From Paenisporosarcina cavernae (lineage in GTDB: Bacteria > Bacillota > Bacilli > Bacillales_A > Planococcaceae): a DNA stretch of 64,000 nucleotides. The position numbers and the translations under genes were made by a program. The DNA is taken from NCBI RefSeq assembly GCF_003595195.1, contig NZ_CP032418.1:818501-882500 (forward strand). The letters run 5' to 3'. The notes below the pieces were generated by a model. That model was not told where the DNA came from. It did not search any database and was given only the letters and a program-made list of their open reading frames with translations. This document shows positions 45,953 through 55,139 of the stretch, in pieces (position 1 is the stretch's first letter; the number at the start of each line of letters is the position of its first letter).

Positions 45953-47383
45953 TTGAAATTTACCGCCGGCTTTGTGTTGTTATTACTATTTTTAAATACG
46001 TTCCTTCTTTTTTTTCAGTATCAAGCGTATTCAACGGATATTGGAAGTGATGGAGCGTCTATTACATATGAGCAAGAAATTACACTGACGCTCCGTGGTG
46101 AGCGTTTTTTCATTACTCAACGTTTTTTCAACCTTCCAGACCATGACATTACGATTAGTTGGCCAATGCAAAGTGAAAATCGCGCGTGTGTTGTGGATGA
46201 AACGACAAGCTGTGAACGGTTGACAGAAGACATGAAACAATTTAATAAGGGCGTACCAAATTCTCAAGGACTATCCTATGAAATTCCAATCACAGAAGCT
46301 CTTACGAGTGAAACATTGTGGAAAGGAATGTTTATTCAATTAAAAAATGGAGAACCTTCTCATACGAAAATACATTTGTCGGACGAGCGTAAATTAGGTG
46401 GGCTCTGGTTGACTGGACTGCCGGCAATTGGGCGGAAATCAATGGACTTGATCGATTATGTGTATTTCGATGGAAAAGGTGTAGTGGAAGACTTATATTT
46501 CCAGCCTACCTACGTGCCTGCAGTGTATAAAGATGATACGGTTTCCATCTATTCCTCTAAAACTATTTCGGAGGAAGAGAAAACACAATTAGAAAGTGCC
46601 GAAATTCTCGCATCGGAACATTTAGCCATTTTAGAGACTTCCTTTGTTCCAAAGGTAGAGCAATCGAAGCGAATCCTTTTTGTACAACCAAATGACAATC
46701 AAAAACTTTCATCTGCTATCTTGGAAGGAAGCGTTAATAACCTTTTTGTTTTTTCCGCTGAGACAACGTTTACAAAAGATGTTGTGACGTCATTTTTACT
46801 AAATGAGCCGATTGGGTCCACTAAATCGAAAGAGATGTACCAGCAATTAAATGGTTATTTCACAGAGCAACAAAAATCTAACTTCACGACACTTTTACAA
46901 CAATTAAAGCACCAACCTTTGAGTGCCTCTTTGTTAGATAAAAAAATAAGTGAAATGTTAGGGCAAAAAACTACTTTTTTTGCAACCAACGAGAAGATAA
47001 GAGATGCGGTATTTCCATTAGTATTTGAAGACTCGCGGAAGATTTTTTTCAACCAGTTGGAACAAGAGTCGATGAAAACTATTTTTCATAATGGACGAGT
47101 CCTATACAGTGTCGAACCGTTACTATCGTTAATGGGTTACGACGCACGAGTAGGTCAGAATGGTTATTATGTAACGAACGCAGCTCGAGCATTCCGTTTT
47201 CCATTGGATGAAGATTTCTATGTATTTAATGAGCGAAAGTATGACATATTCACACAGCCTATTGAACAAGTAGGAGACGAATTTTTCATTGAAGAAACAT
47301 GGCTCATGCGATTGTTTTTGCTTGAAATCGAAAAGCAAGAGAACCGGATTAACATTGTGCCAACGGCCATTTTCGAGGAGTGA
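45953..47383 (+). CDS. Hypothetical secreted protein with stalk-like C terminus, 476 aa
   Basis: TTG at 45953 is 9 nt from GGAGG; the TTG at 45944 touches it. The N-terminal L-K-F-T-A-G-F-V-L-L-L-L-F-L signal (first 25 residues) has no lipobox. The body lacks recognisable catalytic motifs. The last ~90 residues (G-R-V-L-Y-S-V-E-P-L-L, then F-F-I-E-E-T-W-L) resemble the copper-amine-oxidase N-like 'stalk' fold common in Firmicute wall proteins, judged by eye. It lies between ylbG and rsmD, only 4 nt before rsmD, so is cotranscribed with it. I assign no function. Confidence 0.72.
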   Translation: MKFTAGFVLLLLFLNTFLLFFQYQAYSTDIGSDGASITYEQEITLTLRGERFFITQRFFNLPDHDITISWPMQSENRACVVDETTSCERLTEDMKQFNKGVPNSQGLSYEIPITEALTSETLWKGMFIQLKNGEPSHTKIHLSDERKLGGLWLTGLPAIGRKSMDLIDYVYFDGKGVVEDLYFQPTYVPAVYKDDTVSIYSSKTISEEEKTQLESAEILASEHLAILETSFVPKVEQSKRILFVQPNDNQKLSSAILEGSVNNLFVFSAETTFTKDVVTSFLLNEPIGSTKSKEMYQQLNGYFTEQQKSNFTTLLQQLKHQPLSASLLDKKISEMLGQKTTFFATNEKIRDAVFPLVFEDSRKIFFNQLEQESMKTIFHNGRVLYSVEPLLSLMGYDARVGQNGYYVTNAARAFRFPLDEDFYVFNERKYDIFTQPIEQVGDEFFIEETWLMRLFLLEIEKQENRINIVPTAIFEE

Positions 47384-47387
47384 AGTA

Positions 47388-47945
47388 ATGCGAGTAATTT
47401 CGGGAGATTGTAAGGGAATACCATTACGAGCCGTTCCAGGAACAAACACTCGTCCAACAACAGATAAAGTGAAGGAATCCATGTTTAATATCATTGGACC
47501 TTATTTTGATGGAGGATTTGTAGTGGATTTGTTTGCGGGAAGTGGTTCATTAGGAATTGAAGCTCTTAGTCGTGGAATGGATCATGGTTACTTCGTGGAT
47601 CGAGATAGAAAAGCTGTACAAACCATTCAACAAAATTTGGAAAAATGTCGACTTTTAGAACGTGCGACAATTCTTCCACTAGATGCGAAAAAAGCGGTTG
47701 AGCGATTAGCGGAAATCGAGGAGAAAATCGATTTATTATTCGTCGATCCGCCATATAAAGAACTTCGCTTTTATACGCTCGTAGAAAAATTAGATGAATT
47801 AGCATTATTATCTGAAAGGACAACAGTTGTTTGTGAACATGATAAAGGAAATACGTTACCGCTGACATTTGGAAATTTTAGATGTACACGAACCGAAATA
47901 TATGGTCAAATTGCGTTGAGTTTTTACCACCATGAGGAGAATTAA
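47388..47945 (+). CDS. rsmD: 16S rRNA (guanine(966)-N2)-methyltransferase RsmD
   Basis: 185 residues. M-R-V-I-S-G at the start, SAM-binding V-V-D-L-F-A-G-S-G-S-L-G-I-E-A (~44-58) and the N6/N2-methylase motif D-P-P-Y (~123). It methylates G966-equivalent in 16S rRNA. ATG at 47388 has GAGGAGTG 5 nt upstream, so the 33-codon extension within the preceding gene is rejected. coaD follows after 3 nt, a conserved pair. Confidence 0.94.
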   Translation: MRVISGDCKGIPLRAVPGTNTRPTTDKVKESMFNIIGPYFDGGFVVDLFAGSGSLGIEALSRGMDHGYFVDRDRKAVQTIQQNLEKCRLLERATILPLDAKKAVERLAEIEEKIDLLFVDPPYKELRFYTLVEKLDELALLSERTTVVCEHDKGNTLPLTFGNFRCTRTEIYGQIALSFYHHEEN

Positions 47946-48431
<486 letters not shown>

Positions 48432-48438
48432 AACGAAC

Positions 48439-48501
48439 ATTGTAACTAGTCGGTTTCAGGGAAGATTTTTTCTTGGAAAGATGGCTAGTTACAATTTTTA
48501 T
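48439..48501. terminator. Bidirectional terminator between coaD and ylbJ
   Basis: ATTGTAACTAG pairs perfectly with CTAGTTACAAT over a ~35-nt loop, with a T run on the + side. It overlaps the ylbJ stop codon. Confidence 0.65.
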
Positions 48502-49379
48502 TTAAGGAATAAAATACAGATAACAAACACAAGCATACTATGAGCAATACGATAAAAAAGATAATGTTTCACGCGAAGTGACATGCTTTTTGCTAGAACA
48601 TACACTTGCATATGAATACTCCAACCATTCCACAGGATGATTACGATAATGATGATAATGGAAACACTCATATGATGAGCTACTTCTAACCCTGCTGTCA
48701 TTTCAAACAAACTATAGATGGCTAATTGCATACTTTCTGTAAAAGGTATAGAGGAAGTTTTCCAAGCTTGGATCAGATTCTGACTAACGGCAGTAAAAAA
48801 AATCACGGTAGCACCTACAATTAGCATCGTTTGTGCGGACTTTGTTACACTAGATGCAAAGGATTCCTTCTTCATGTTTGAAGGTAATAACGAGGTATTC
48901 GACGAATCGTATAGAAATGTTTTCCAACTAAATACAAGCAGGACAAGGTTTGCTACATGAAAAATCACAAGTAATAGAAGTGCTTGTTGGAAAGAATGTA
49001 AAATTTCTGCTCCAACATAGCCAATGATGAAAATAGGACTGGGAGCATGTACAATACCTAGCAAATGATTCGCTTGGGGTTTAGAGATAACCTCGCTCTC
49101 TGCTAGGTGCACAATGGTTGCTGCTCCGCTTGGATACCCTCCTAATGCCCCGATTAAATACAACTGGCAATAAAAGAAAAAATTCTTTCGCACAGGTGAA
49201 TGTTGGAACAATATCGACATAAACCATTTCGAGACGATCAAATATGGCAACAAATAGGGAAGAAGTTTCGTCGTAAACAATTGCATACCAAAATTCGCTC
49301 CATCATAGGTTGCAGAGGGTTGTACTAAAAAAAGTGCCAGTAAAAAGCCAATGAAAAATAGCGTTACCACTCGTTGCAA
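48498..49379 (-). CDS. ylbJ: YlbJ-like sporulation integral membrane protein (short form)
   Basis: 293 residues with about seven hydrophobic segments. G-G-Y-P-S-G-A (~79) is the conserved YlbJ segment; the family also resembles nucleoside-recognition (Gate) domains. B. subtilis YlbJ is ~408 residues, so this is about 115 shorter, the difference being mostly C-terminal. TTG at 49379 has GAGGTG 5 nt upstream, preferred to the TTG at 49403. Divergent from ylbL, as in B. subtilis. Role: membrane protein of the sporulating mother cell, by family. Confidence 0.75.
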   Translation of the reverse strand: MQRVVTLFFIGFLLALFLVQPSATYDGANFGMQLFTTKLLPYLLPYLIVSKWFMSILFQHSPVRKNFFFYCQLYLIGALGGYPSGAATIVHLAESEVISKPQANHLLGIVHAPSPIFIIGYVGAEILHSFQQALLLLVIFHVANLVLLVFSWKTFLYDSSNTSLLPSNMKKESFASSVTKSAQTMLIVGATVIFFTAVSQNLIQAWKTSSIPFTESMQLAIYSLFEMTAGLEVAHHMSVSIIIIIVIILWNGWSIHMQVYVLAKSMSLRVKHYLFYRIAHSMLVFVICILFLK

Positions 49380-49447
49380 TCGAACACCTCGTTTTATTGT
49401 CAATGAGAATAAATAGTAAAACAGAATGAGAACGTGGGGGAAAAATA

Positions 49448-50500
49448 GTGCAAAGTAAAAAAATAGTTGGATATGGATTTCTCATTTTACTTATTTTATT
49501 CGGTTCTTACTTTCCTCTTAATATGTATATTATGAAACCTGGTGGCGCATACCCGTTGAGTCCATTAGTACACGTGGAAAATGCTGATGAAGACGACACT
49601 GGGGAACTCCATTTGATGACAGTTGCCGTCGCAAAGGCAACTCCGCTCAATTATGTGTGGTCGAAAGTGACAAATAACGGAAGAATCGTGGAGACGAACC
49701 AAATTCGAAATCCGGATGAAACAGAAGAGGAATACGATCTTCGACAACTAAAACTGATGTCTTCTTCTCAAAACAATGCGGTTATTGTTGCTTTCGATCG
49801 TGCGGGACTTGATTACAAAATTACCTCTAAGGGGTTATATGTCGTGAATGTGGTGGGCGAATCTGCTGCAGATGGAAAGTTAAAAGCGGGAGATTCTATC
49901 CGTCAAATTGATCAACTGAGCGAAGTAACCTTACAAGAAGTACTTTCTTACTTAGCGTCCAAAAAAGAAGGAGACACAATCGAATTAACAATTTTGCGTG
50001 ACGGGAAAAAAATGACACAAAAAATCACCTTGGATAAAATCCCCGGTGAAGATGGAAGAGTTGGATTAGGCGTCGCATTTATGGAAGATAAAACGGTGAA
50101 AACAAACCGAGAAGTAACTATTAAATCTGAACAAATTGGTGGTCCTTCCGCTGGAATGATGTTTACATTACAATTGCTAAATGAGTTAGAGGACGAAAAT
50201 TTGGCAAAAGGATACCAAGTTGCGGGTACAGGAGAAATTTTCCCAGATGGCACGGTTGGAAGAATTGGCGGTATCGATTTAAAAATAATCGCTGCAGCGG
50301 ACCAAGGAATGGAAATCTTTTTTGCACCAGATGATGAACTTCCAGCAGCTGTTAAAGAAAAATATCCTGATTTAGTGTCCAACTATCAAGAGGCACTTGC
50401 AACAGCTAAAAAAATTGGAACAGATATGAAAATTGTTCCAGTGAAGACTGTTGACGATGCCATTACTTATTTGGAACAGCTTGAAGAAAAGAAATCATGA
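49448..50500 (+). CDS. ylbL: SepPDZ/YlbL, PDZ-containing Lon-type serine protease
   Basis: 350 residues. One N-terminal membrane segment (~6-26), a PDZ domain (~125-195) and a C-terminal S16 (Lon-like) protease domain with Ser234 in G-G-P-S-A-G and Lys279 in G-G-I-D-L-K, the catalytic dyad. The same residue numbers are known for B. subtilis YlbL. It degrades membrane proteins such as the cell-division inhibitor YneA outside the membrane. GTG start with GGGGG upstream. Confidence 0.93.
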   Translation: MQSKKIVGYGFLILLILFGSYFPLNMYIMKPGGAYPLSPLVHVENADEDDTGELHLMTVAVAKATPLNYVWSKVTNNGRIVETNQIRNPDETEEEYDLRQLKLMSSSQNNAVIVAFDRAGLDYKITSKGLYVVNVVGESAADGKLKAGDSIRQIDQLSEVTLQEVLSYLASKKEGDTIELTILRDGKKMTQKITLDKIPGEDGRVGLGVAFMEDKTVKTNREVTIKSEQIGGPSAGMMFTLQLLNELEDENLAKGYQVAGTGEIFPDGTVGRIGGIDLKIIAAADQGMEIFFAPDDELPAAVKEKYPDLVSNYQEALATAKKIGTDMKIVPVKTVDDAITYLEQLEEKKS

Positions 50501-50501
50501 T

Positions 50502-50538
50502 AAAAGACAAACTCCAGAAAATTGGAGTTTGTCTTTTT
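50502..50538 (+). terminator. Terminator after ylbL
   Basis: AAAAGACAAACTCCA and TGGAGTTTGTCTTTT pair perfectly around a 6-nt loop. Confidence 0.9.
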
Positions 50539-50621
50539 GCGATTTAATCCTATTTCATACATATCGGTTGATATCGTGCTAAATTTTATATTAACATCTC
50601 AAAGAAGTAGTGGTAAAGACG

Positions 50622-50684
50622 TTCTTTCAGCGCGGGAGGCACTTTTATCAGCGCAGAAAGCATATCAATTGGCGCGAATGTCTC
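50622..50684 (+). repeat. Array E: three 21-bp units (CAGCGCG core)
   Basis: CAGCGCG, CAGCGCA and TGGCGCG start at 50628, 50649 and 50670, each 21 bp apart; weaker echoes may continue to ~50720. Between the convergent ylbL and tmcAL genes. One frame is open by virtue of the 21-bp period (S-A-R-E-A-L-L-type heptads); I do not call it a gene. Confidence 0.65.
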
Positions 50685-50747
50685 TACTCAGTCATATTGC
50701 GAGTAAGAATATGATGACTAAGAGAAAAGCCCGTAGTTAGTCCCACG

Positions 50748-51959
50748 CTATAAAATAATTGGTGGTGTTTTCCAATCTAGTTGCAACGCTTGGGGGTGAC
50801 TTCCGTTCGTTAATAAACTCATATAGATGTCAGTTGTTTGACAGTCTAAGAGGAGCATTGGATCGGTCGTTTTTCCAACTTTGCTGATAACCGGCAACGG
50901 TACATCACTTTTTATGGCATTAAGATAGTCTTGCCCAGTTGAATTCATTCCTAGTAACCGAATGTACGATGGAGTAGTTAGTTGGTGTAAGTCATCCCAA
51001 GTAAAACCAGTTAAAATGTGTGTCAGCATACGCTGAATACGCGTCCATGTAAATCGTTTCGATTTGATGCGTTCCATGAAGTCATGAAACGCTGTGGTTT
51101 CTTTTGCCGCTCGTGCGATTGCATGCTCCATGCCTTCCGTAACTTCGGCAAACGTTTTTAGTTCATCTTTAGATAATCGAAGTATAGAGTAGCGTAAGTA
51201 AGGCCAGAATAATTCCCAGTTTGCAAATAGTCCCCATTCTTGTTCCCAACCTTGAAGAAGCTTAGCTGTGGAATCAGGGACATAATCATGAATATCTGCC
51301 GTTGAATCTGGATCAAACAGCGCTTTTCGGATACCTGTCGCACTAGCGATATTCACGCCTTCTTCTATATCATCGTGATATCCTGCAATGATACGTTGAA
51401 TGGTGAGTGGTTTCATCGAACTGTTACGTGCTACAGCAGCTTCCATATAGTGATATCCTAAAATATTGTTCGGTTTTGATAAATCAACTAATTTCTTTTC
51501 TGTTTTTTGTTGAATGAAATGAAAAGCTTTGTTTAATGCATTCGGGTAACTTACTCCGTCTTGCATGTGTCGGTGGATTTCGGCATTGTACTCGCCTTTA
51601 TGTAGGTCGAGAATGTGCAATGTTTCTAGAAAGGTAGCGGTGTTTCCTTCTTCACTTCCAAAGCAGAAGCTTTCACATTTCAAGGAATCGAGTAATGTAA
51701 TTGCTCCACGCGCGAATTCACTTGCTTGGGCTGTAGCAAAAACATATGGCAATTCGATGACAATATCAGCTCCACCATTTAGGGCCATTTCTGTTCGAGA
51801 CCACTTATTTACTAAGGCAGGTTCTCCACGTTGCAAAAAATTCCCGCTCATTACAGCAATTACAACGTCGCATCCTGTTATTTCGCGCGTTTCTTTGATA
51901 TGATGTAAATGTCCATTGTGAAATGGATTGTGTTCCACAACAATTCCAGCTGCACGCAA
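50748..51959 (-). CDS. tmcAL: tRNA(Met) cytidine acetate ligase TmcAL (YlbM)
   Basis: 403 residues. Nucleotidyltransferase-like motif G-I-V-V-E-H-N-P-F-H-N-G-H (~5-17) near the start. The family uses ATP and acetate to make N4-acetylcytidine at the wobble position of elongator tRNA-Met. TTG start with GGGGG ~9 nt upstream. Position between ylbL and ylbN matches B. subtilis. Confidence 0.92.
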   Translation of the reverse strand: MRAAGIVVEHNPFHNGHLHHIKETREITGCDVVIAVMSGNFLQRGEPALVNKWSRTEMALNGGADIVIELPYVFATAQASEFARGAITLLDSLKCESFCFGSEEGNTATFLETLHILDLHKGEYNAEIHRHMQDGVSYPNALNKAFHFIQQKTEKKLVDLSKPNNILGYHYMEAAVARNSSMKPLTIQRIIAGYHDDIEEGVNIASATGIRKALFDPDSTADIHDYVPDSTAKLLQGWEQEWGLFANWELFWPYLRYSILRLSKDELKTFAEVTEGMEHAIARAAKETTAFHDFMERIKSKRFTWTRIQRMLTHILTGFTWDDLHQLTTPSYIRLLGMNSTGQDYLNAIKSDVPLPVISKVGKTTDPMLLLDCQTTDIYMSLLTNGSHPQALQLDWKTPPIIL

Positions 51960-52027
51960 TTTTTCGTTCCCCCTACATCTTTTTGCTTAAGTATACGGGG
52001 ATTTGAAAAGAGTGACAAGAAATTATC

Positions 52028-52056
52028 TTGACATCTATTTTTCTGCATTATATAAT
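52028..52056 (+). promoter_or_regulatory. Perfect-consensus sigma-A promoter of ylbN-rpmF
   Basis: TTGACA (52028-52033), exactly 17 bp, TATAAT (52051-52056). All 12 consensus bases match, as fits a gene for an abundant ribosomal protein. Confidence 0.9.
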
Positions 52057-52085
52057 CAACTTTGTTGTCTTGAGGTGATCATCGT

Positions 52086-52616
52086 ATGAAATGGAGTATT
52101 CATCAATTAGCTAAATATCGTCAATCTGCGATGCCAGTTGATGAGGTTGTTCAAATGGACAATGTGATGAAGCGAAATCCGGATATCCGAGAGATTTCAC
52201 CCGTACATGTAAAAGGGCATTGCACGGTTCGTGCAGCTCAATTAACTTGTCATTTTCGATTAACTGGAAAGATGATTCTGCCGTGTGCTAGAACATGGGA
52301 GGATGTCGAATACCCGTTTGATATTACATTAAATGAGATATTCAGTTGGTCCGATCAACCTGTGGATGAAACAAGTGAAATTCATCAAGTAGAGGGTGAA
52401 GTCATCGACATTGACCCAATCATTGAAGAATCGATCTTGCTGGAAGTCCCAATGCAAGTGTTTAAAGAAGGAACTTCTGAAAACGCAATTGCGGGAGGGA
52501 AAGATTGGTCGTATATGGTGGATGAAGATCTTGCCAAAGAAGACGAAGATGATACAAAAAAATTGGATCCAAGACTTGCTGAATTGGCAAAGTATTTTGA
52601 TCAAACAGACGAATAG
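52086..52616 (+). CDS. ylbN: YlbN, DUF177/YceD family protein
   Basis: 176 residues. Conserved C-T-V-R-A-A-Q-L-T-C-H-F-R and L-P-C-A-R-T stretch of the YceD family, with an acidic C-terminal tail (E-D-E-D-D). In plants and bacteria the family is linked to 23S rRNA accumulation; it almost always precedes rpmF. TGAGGTG upstream. rpmF begins 24 nt later, same promoter. Confidence 0.92.
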   Translation: MKWSIHQLAKYRQSAMPVDEVVQMDNVMKRNPDIREISPVHVKGHCTVRAAQLTCHFRLTGKMILPCARTWEDVEYPFDITLNEIFSWSDQPVDETSEIHQVEGEVIDIDPIIEESILLEVPMQVFKEGTSENAIAGGKDWSYMVDEDLAKEDEDDTKKLDPRLAELAKYFDQTDE

Positions 52617-52640
52617 ACGATCTGTAAGGAGGTGCCACCA

Positions 52641-52814
52641 ATGGCTGTACCGTTTAGAAGAACTTCTAAAACTGCGAAAAGAAAGCGTCGTACGCATTTC
52701 AAATTATCTGTACCTGGTATGGTAGCATGCCCAAACTGTGGTGAAGCAAAATTGGCTCACCGCGTTTGTAAATCATGCGGTCATTACAAAGGGAAAGAAG
52801 TAGTGAGCAAATAA
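52641..52814 (+). CDS. rpmF: 50S ribosomal protein L32 (zinc-binding form)
   Basis: 57 residues: [11 protein letters not shown] start, basic, with C-P-N-C and C-K-S-C zinc pairs (~30-46), so the C+ (zinc) form rather than the zinc-free paralogue. AAGGAGGTG 7 nt before the ATG; an in-frame GTG at 52632 lies inside the SD and is rejected. Confidence 0.97.
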   Translation: MAVPFRRTSKTAKRKRRTHFKLSVPGMVACPNCGEAKLAHRVCKSCGHYKGKEVVSK

Positions 52815-52830
52815 TTCAGTATTTGTTCTA

Positions 52831-52877
52831 TAAAAAGGCTGCTAGAGAGACCATGGCTCTCTAGTGGCCTTTTTCTC
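52831..52877 (+). terminator. Terminator after rpmF
   Basis: AAAAAGGCTGCTAGAGAG pairs with CTCTCTAGTGGCCTTTTT (one mismatch), followed by CTC. Confidence 0.9.
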
Positions 52878-52902
52878 TATTTATTTTTAGGGGGTATTAG
52901 GA

Positions 52903-53667
52903 ATGAGTTATTCGATTTCAACCATACATAATTGTTTACTATTTACCATCCAAAGAGAGGAACGACGGAACGCAATTGATTTCGACGTAATGGAAGGTCT
53001 TCGCGAATTTGCGCTGCGATTACACGAAGATACAAGAATTTCCGCTGGCATTATAACTGGCTCGGGAAATCAAGCTTTCTGTTCTGGGGGAGATCTACAA
53101 GTATTTCATGCATTAGAAACGGAAGCCGAAGCACGTAGCATGCTTCAACCTATGTCAGAAATATTAGTACAACTTGCCATTGTACCTGTACCAACCATCG
53201 CTTTAGTCAACGGACATGCTGTTGGCGGTGGATGTGAAATCGCTACGATGTGCGATTTTCGAGTGATGCACGAAACTGCAAAAGCTGGTTTTATTCAAGG
53301 TTCACTTGCGATCACGACAGGCTGGGGCGGAGCTACCTATCTTTTTGACAAGCTTGCTGATCCACAAAAAGCATTTAAGGTGCTTTTGGAAGCCAAGCCG
53401 TATGATGCCAAAACGCTTCATGCAATTGGATGGGCAAATGACCTCTATACGGGAGAAAAAGAAGAGGCGTTGGAACGAATCGTTCGTCAATATGTTAGTT
53501 CCCACCCGTCCGTTATGCGAGCATACAAGTCGAGAAGGTTGGATCAACTAAATATCCAGACGTTAAAAGGACAAATTGAAAGGGAAGTCAATGATTGTGC
53601 GCGGCTATGGGAACAGCCTGCACACCATGAAGCAGTTGCGAAATTTTTATCAAAAAAGTCTAAGTAG
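52903..53667 (+). CDS. Crotonase-family protein, possibly a methylmalonyl/ethylmalonyl-CoA decarboxylase-like enzyme
   Basis: 254 residues. Oxyanion-hole motifs F-C-S-G-G-D-L (~63) and G-G-G-C-E-I-A (~108) define the enoyl-CoA hydratase fold. The usual catalytic Glu region reads F-I-Q-G-S-L-A-I-T-T-G-W-G-G, lacking the second Glu. By memory it resembles the ethylmalonyl-CoA decarboxylase ECHDC1 (W-G-G-x-T, K-V-L) more than hydratases. AGGGGG lies ~10 nt upstream of the ATG. It precedes a CcpA-site-bearing acyl-CoA carboxylase operon, so could clear side products of it. Hydratase activity remains an alternative. Confidence 0.75.
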   Translation: MSYSISTIHNCLLFTIQREERRNAIDFDVMEGLREFALRLHEDTRISAGIITGSGNQAFCSGGDLQVFHALETEAEARSMLQPMSEILVQLAIVPVPTIALVNGHAVGGGCEIATMCDFRVMHETAKAGFIQGSLAITTGWGGATYLFDKLADPQKAFKVLLEAKPYDAKTLHAIGWANDLYTGEKEEALERIVRQYVSSHPSVMRAYKSRRLDQLNIQTLKGQIEREVNDCARLWEQPAHHEAVAKFLSKKSK

Positions 53668-53700
53668 GAAGAGTAGTTTGACTATTTCCGCAGTAAACGC

Positions 53701-53728
53701 TTGAAATCGTTTTCATGTATCGTATAGA
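53701..53728 (+). promoter_or_regulatory. Promoter of the acyl-CoA carboxylase operon
   Basis: TTGAAA (53701-53706), 16 bp, TATAGA (53723-53728), ~45 bp upstream of the biotin carboxylase ATG. Confidence 0.6.
53702..53715. promoter_or_regulatory. CcpA cre site at the acyl-CoA carboxylase promoter
   Basis: TGAAATCGTTTTCA fits TGWAANCGNTNWCA at every defined position. It overlaps the predicted -35, as in repressed CcpA targets. Confidence 0.7.
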
Positions 53729-53773
53729 CTAGAAAAGATGGAAGATTTGTCTCGTACATCTTAGGGGGTACAT

Positions 53774-55114
53774 ATGAAAAAGATATTGATTGCAAATCGT
53801 GGCGAAATCGCGCGAAGAATTATTCAGACATGTAAACGTTTAGGAGTTCAAACAGTAGCGGTCTACTCAGAAGCAGATGCAGAGCTACCTTTTGTGAAAG
53901 AAGCAGATGAAGCTTTCCTTATTGGTCCAGCAGCTGTAAATGCATCATACTTAAATGTGGATGAAATTTTACGAGTTGCACAAGAAACCAAGGTGGATGG
54001 AATACATCCTGGATATGGGTTGCTTTCTGAAAATGCAACGTTTGCGAAACGGGTAAAAGAAGCTGGTATCTCGTTTATTGGACCTGCTCCAGAAACAATG
54101 GATTTAATGGGAGATAAGATTGGCTCTCGTAAAACAATGATTGCAGCAGGAGTACCTGTCGTTCCAGGAACGGAAGAAGGGGTAGCTTCTTTAGAAGAAG
54201 CAATTGTTGAAGCCGAAAAAATTGGGTACCCATTAATGCTAAAAGCTAGTAGTGGTGGTGGCGGTATCGGTATGGTGAAATGTGAAAATGAGCAAGCGCT
54301 CAGTCAACATTTCGAATCGATTAAAAAGCGCGCCCAAAGTTATTTTGGAGACGATAAAGTATTTCTAGAGAAGTTCATTGAAAATGGACGACATATAGAA
54401 GTGCAGGTTTTCGGCGATACACATGGTAACGTCGTCCATTTGTATGAACGAAATTGCTCAGTACAGCGTCGAAATCAAAAAGTGATTGAAGAATCTCCTT
54501 CACCTAATTTTCCGAAAGAAGCGGCCGAAAAGCTTTGGCACGCCGCTGTAGAAGCTGCAAAAGCGGTGAATTACAAAAACGCTGGAACAGTTGAATTTAT
54601 CGTGGATGCGAATCATGCATTTTATTTCTTAGAAATGAACACGCGTCTTCAAGTGGAGCATCCTGTGACGGAGAGTATTACCGGTCAAGATCTGGTGGAG
54701 TGGCAATTAAAAATTGCAAGTGGAGAAGAATTGCCGATTAAAAACCAAGCGGACATACCGCGTTCTGGGCATGCAATGGAATTCCGTATTTACGCGGAGG
54801 ATCCAAAAACATTTTTCCCGTCTCCAGGAACGATTTCCACATTAAAATGGGGAACGGAAAATGTTCGAATTGATAGCGGGTTTGAAGAAGGAAATACAGT
54901 GACACCTTATTACGATCCGATGATTGCAAAAGTCATTGTAGAGAGCGATTCTCGTGAAGATGTGCTAGCGAAAGCGAAGGGATTTTTCGACCAAACGGAT
55001 ATTCAAGGACTAAAAACAAATGTACCGTTTTTCCAACATTTTTTTGAAAATGAACGATTCCAATCAGGCGACTATACAACAAAAGTAATTCCCGATTGGC
55101 TAGCACAAAAATAA
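53774..55114 (+). CDS. Biotin carboxylase subunit of an acyl-CoA carboxylase
   Basis: 446 residues, AccC-type ATP-grasp enzyme. N-terminal I-A-N-R-G-E-I-A-R-R-I, Gly-rich loop S-S-G-G-G-G-I-G-M (~160), catalytic E-M-N-T-R-L-Q-V-E-H-P-V-T-E (~286-299). It carboxylates biotin on the small carrier encoded next. AGGGGG lies 6 nt before the ATG. It is probably not the housekeeping accC (normally beside accB); the set resembles yngH-yngHB-yngE of B. subtilis. Likely repressed by CcpA. Confidence 0.92.
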   Translation: MKKILIANRGEIARRIIQTCKRLGVQTVAVYSEADAELPFVKEADEAFLIGPAAVNASYLNVDEILRVAQETKVDGIHPGYGLLSENATFAKRVKEAGISFIGPAPETMDLMGDKIGSRKTMIAAGVPVVPGTEEGVASLEEAIVEAEKIGYPLMLKASSGGGGIGMVKCENEQALSQHFESIKKRAQSYFGDDKVFLEKFIENGRHIEVQVFGDTHGNVVHLYERNCSVQRRNQKVIEESPSPNFPKEAAEKLWHAAVEAAKAVNYKNAGTVEFIVDANHAFYFLEMNTRLQVEHPVTESITGQDLVEWQLKIASGEELPIKNQADIPRSGHAMEFRIYAEDPKTFFPSPGTISTLKWGTENVRIDSGFEEGNTVTPYYDPMIAKVIVESDSREDVLAKAKGFFDQTDIQGLKTNVPFFQHFFENERFQSGDYTTKVIPDWLAQK

Positions 55115-55139
55115 TAAACACACTTAGGAGGAAATTCAC

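Noticed and set aside
47289-47387. 33-codon N-terminal extension of RsmD
   Set aside because: It lies within the preceding gene; GAGGAGTG is placed for the ATG at 47388, which gives the typical M-R-V-I-S-G start.
50522-50740. 72-codon ORF after ylbL
   Set aside because: It starts inside the ylbL terminator, has no SD, and its open frame comes from array E.
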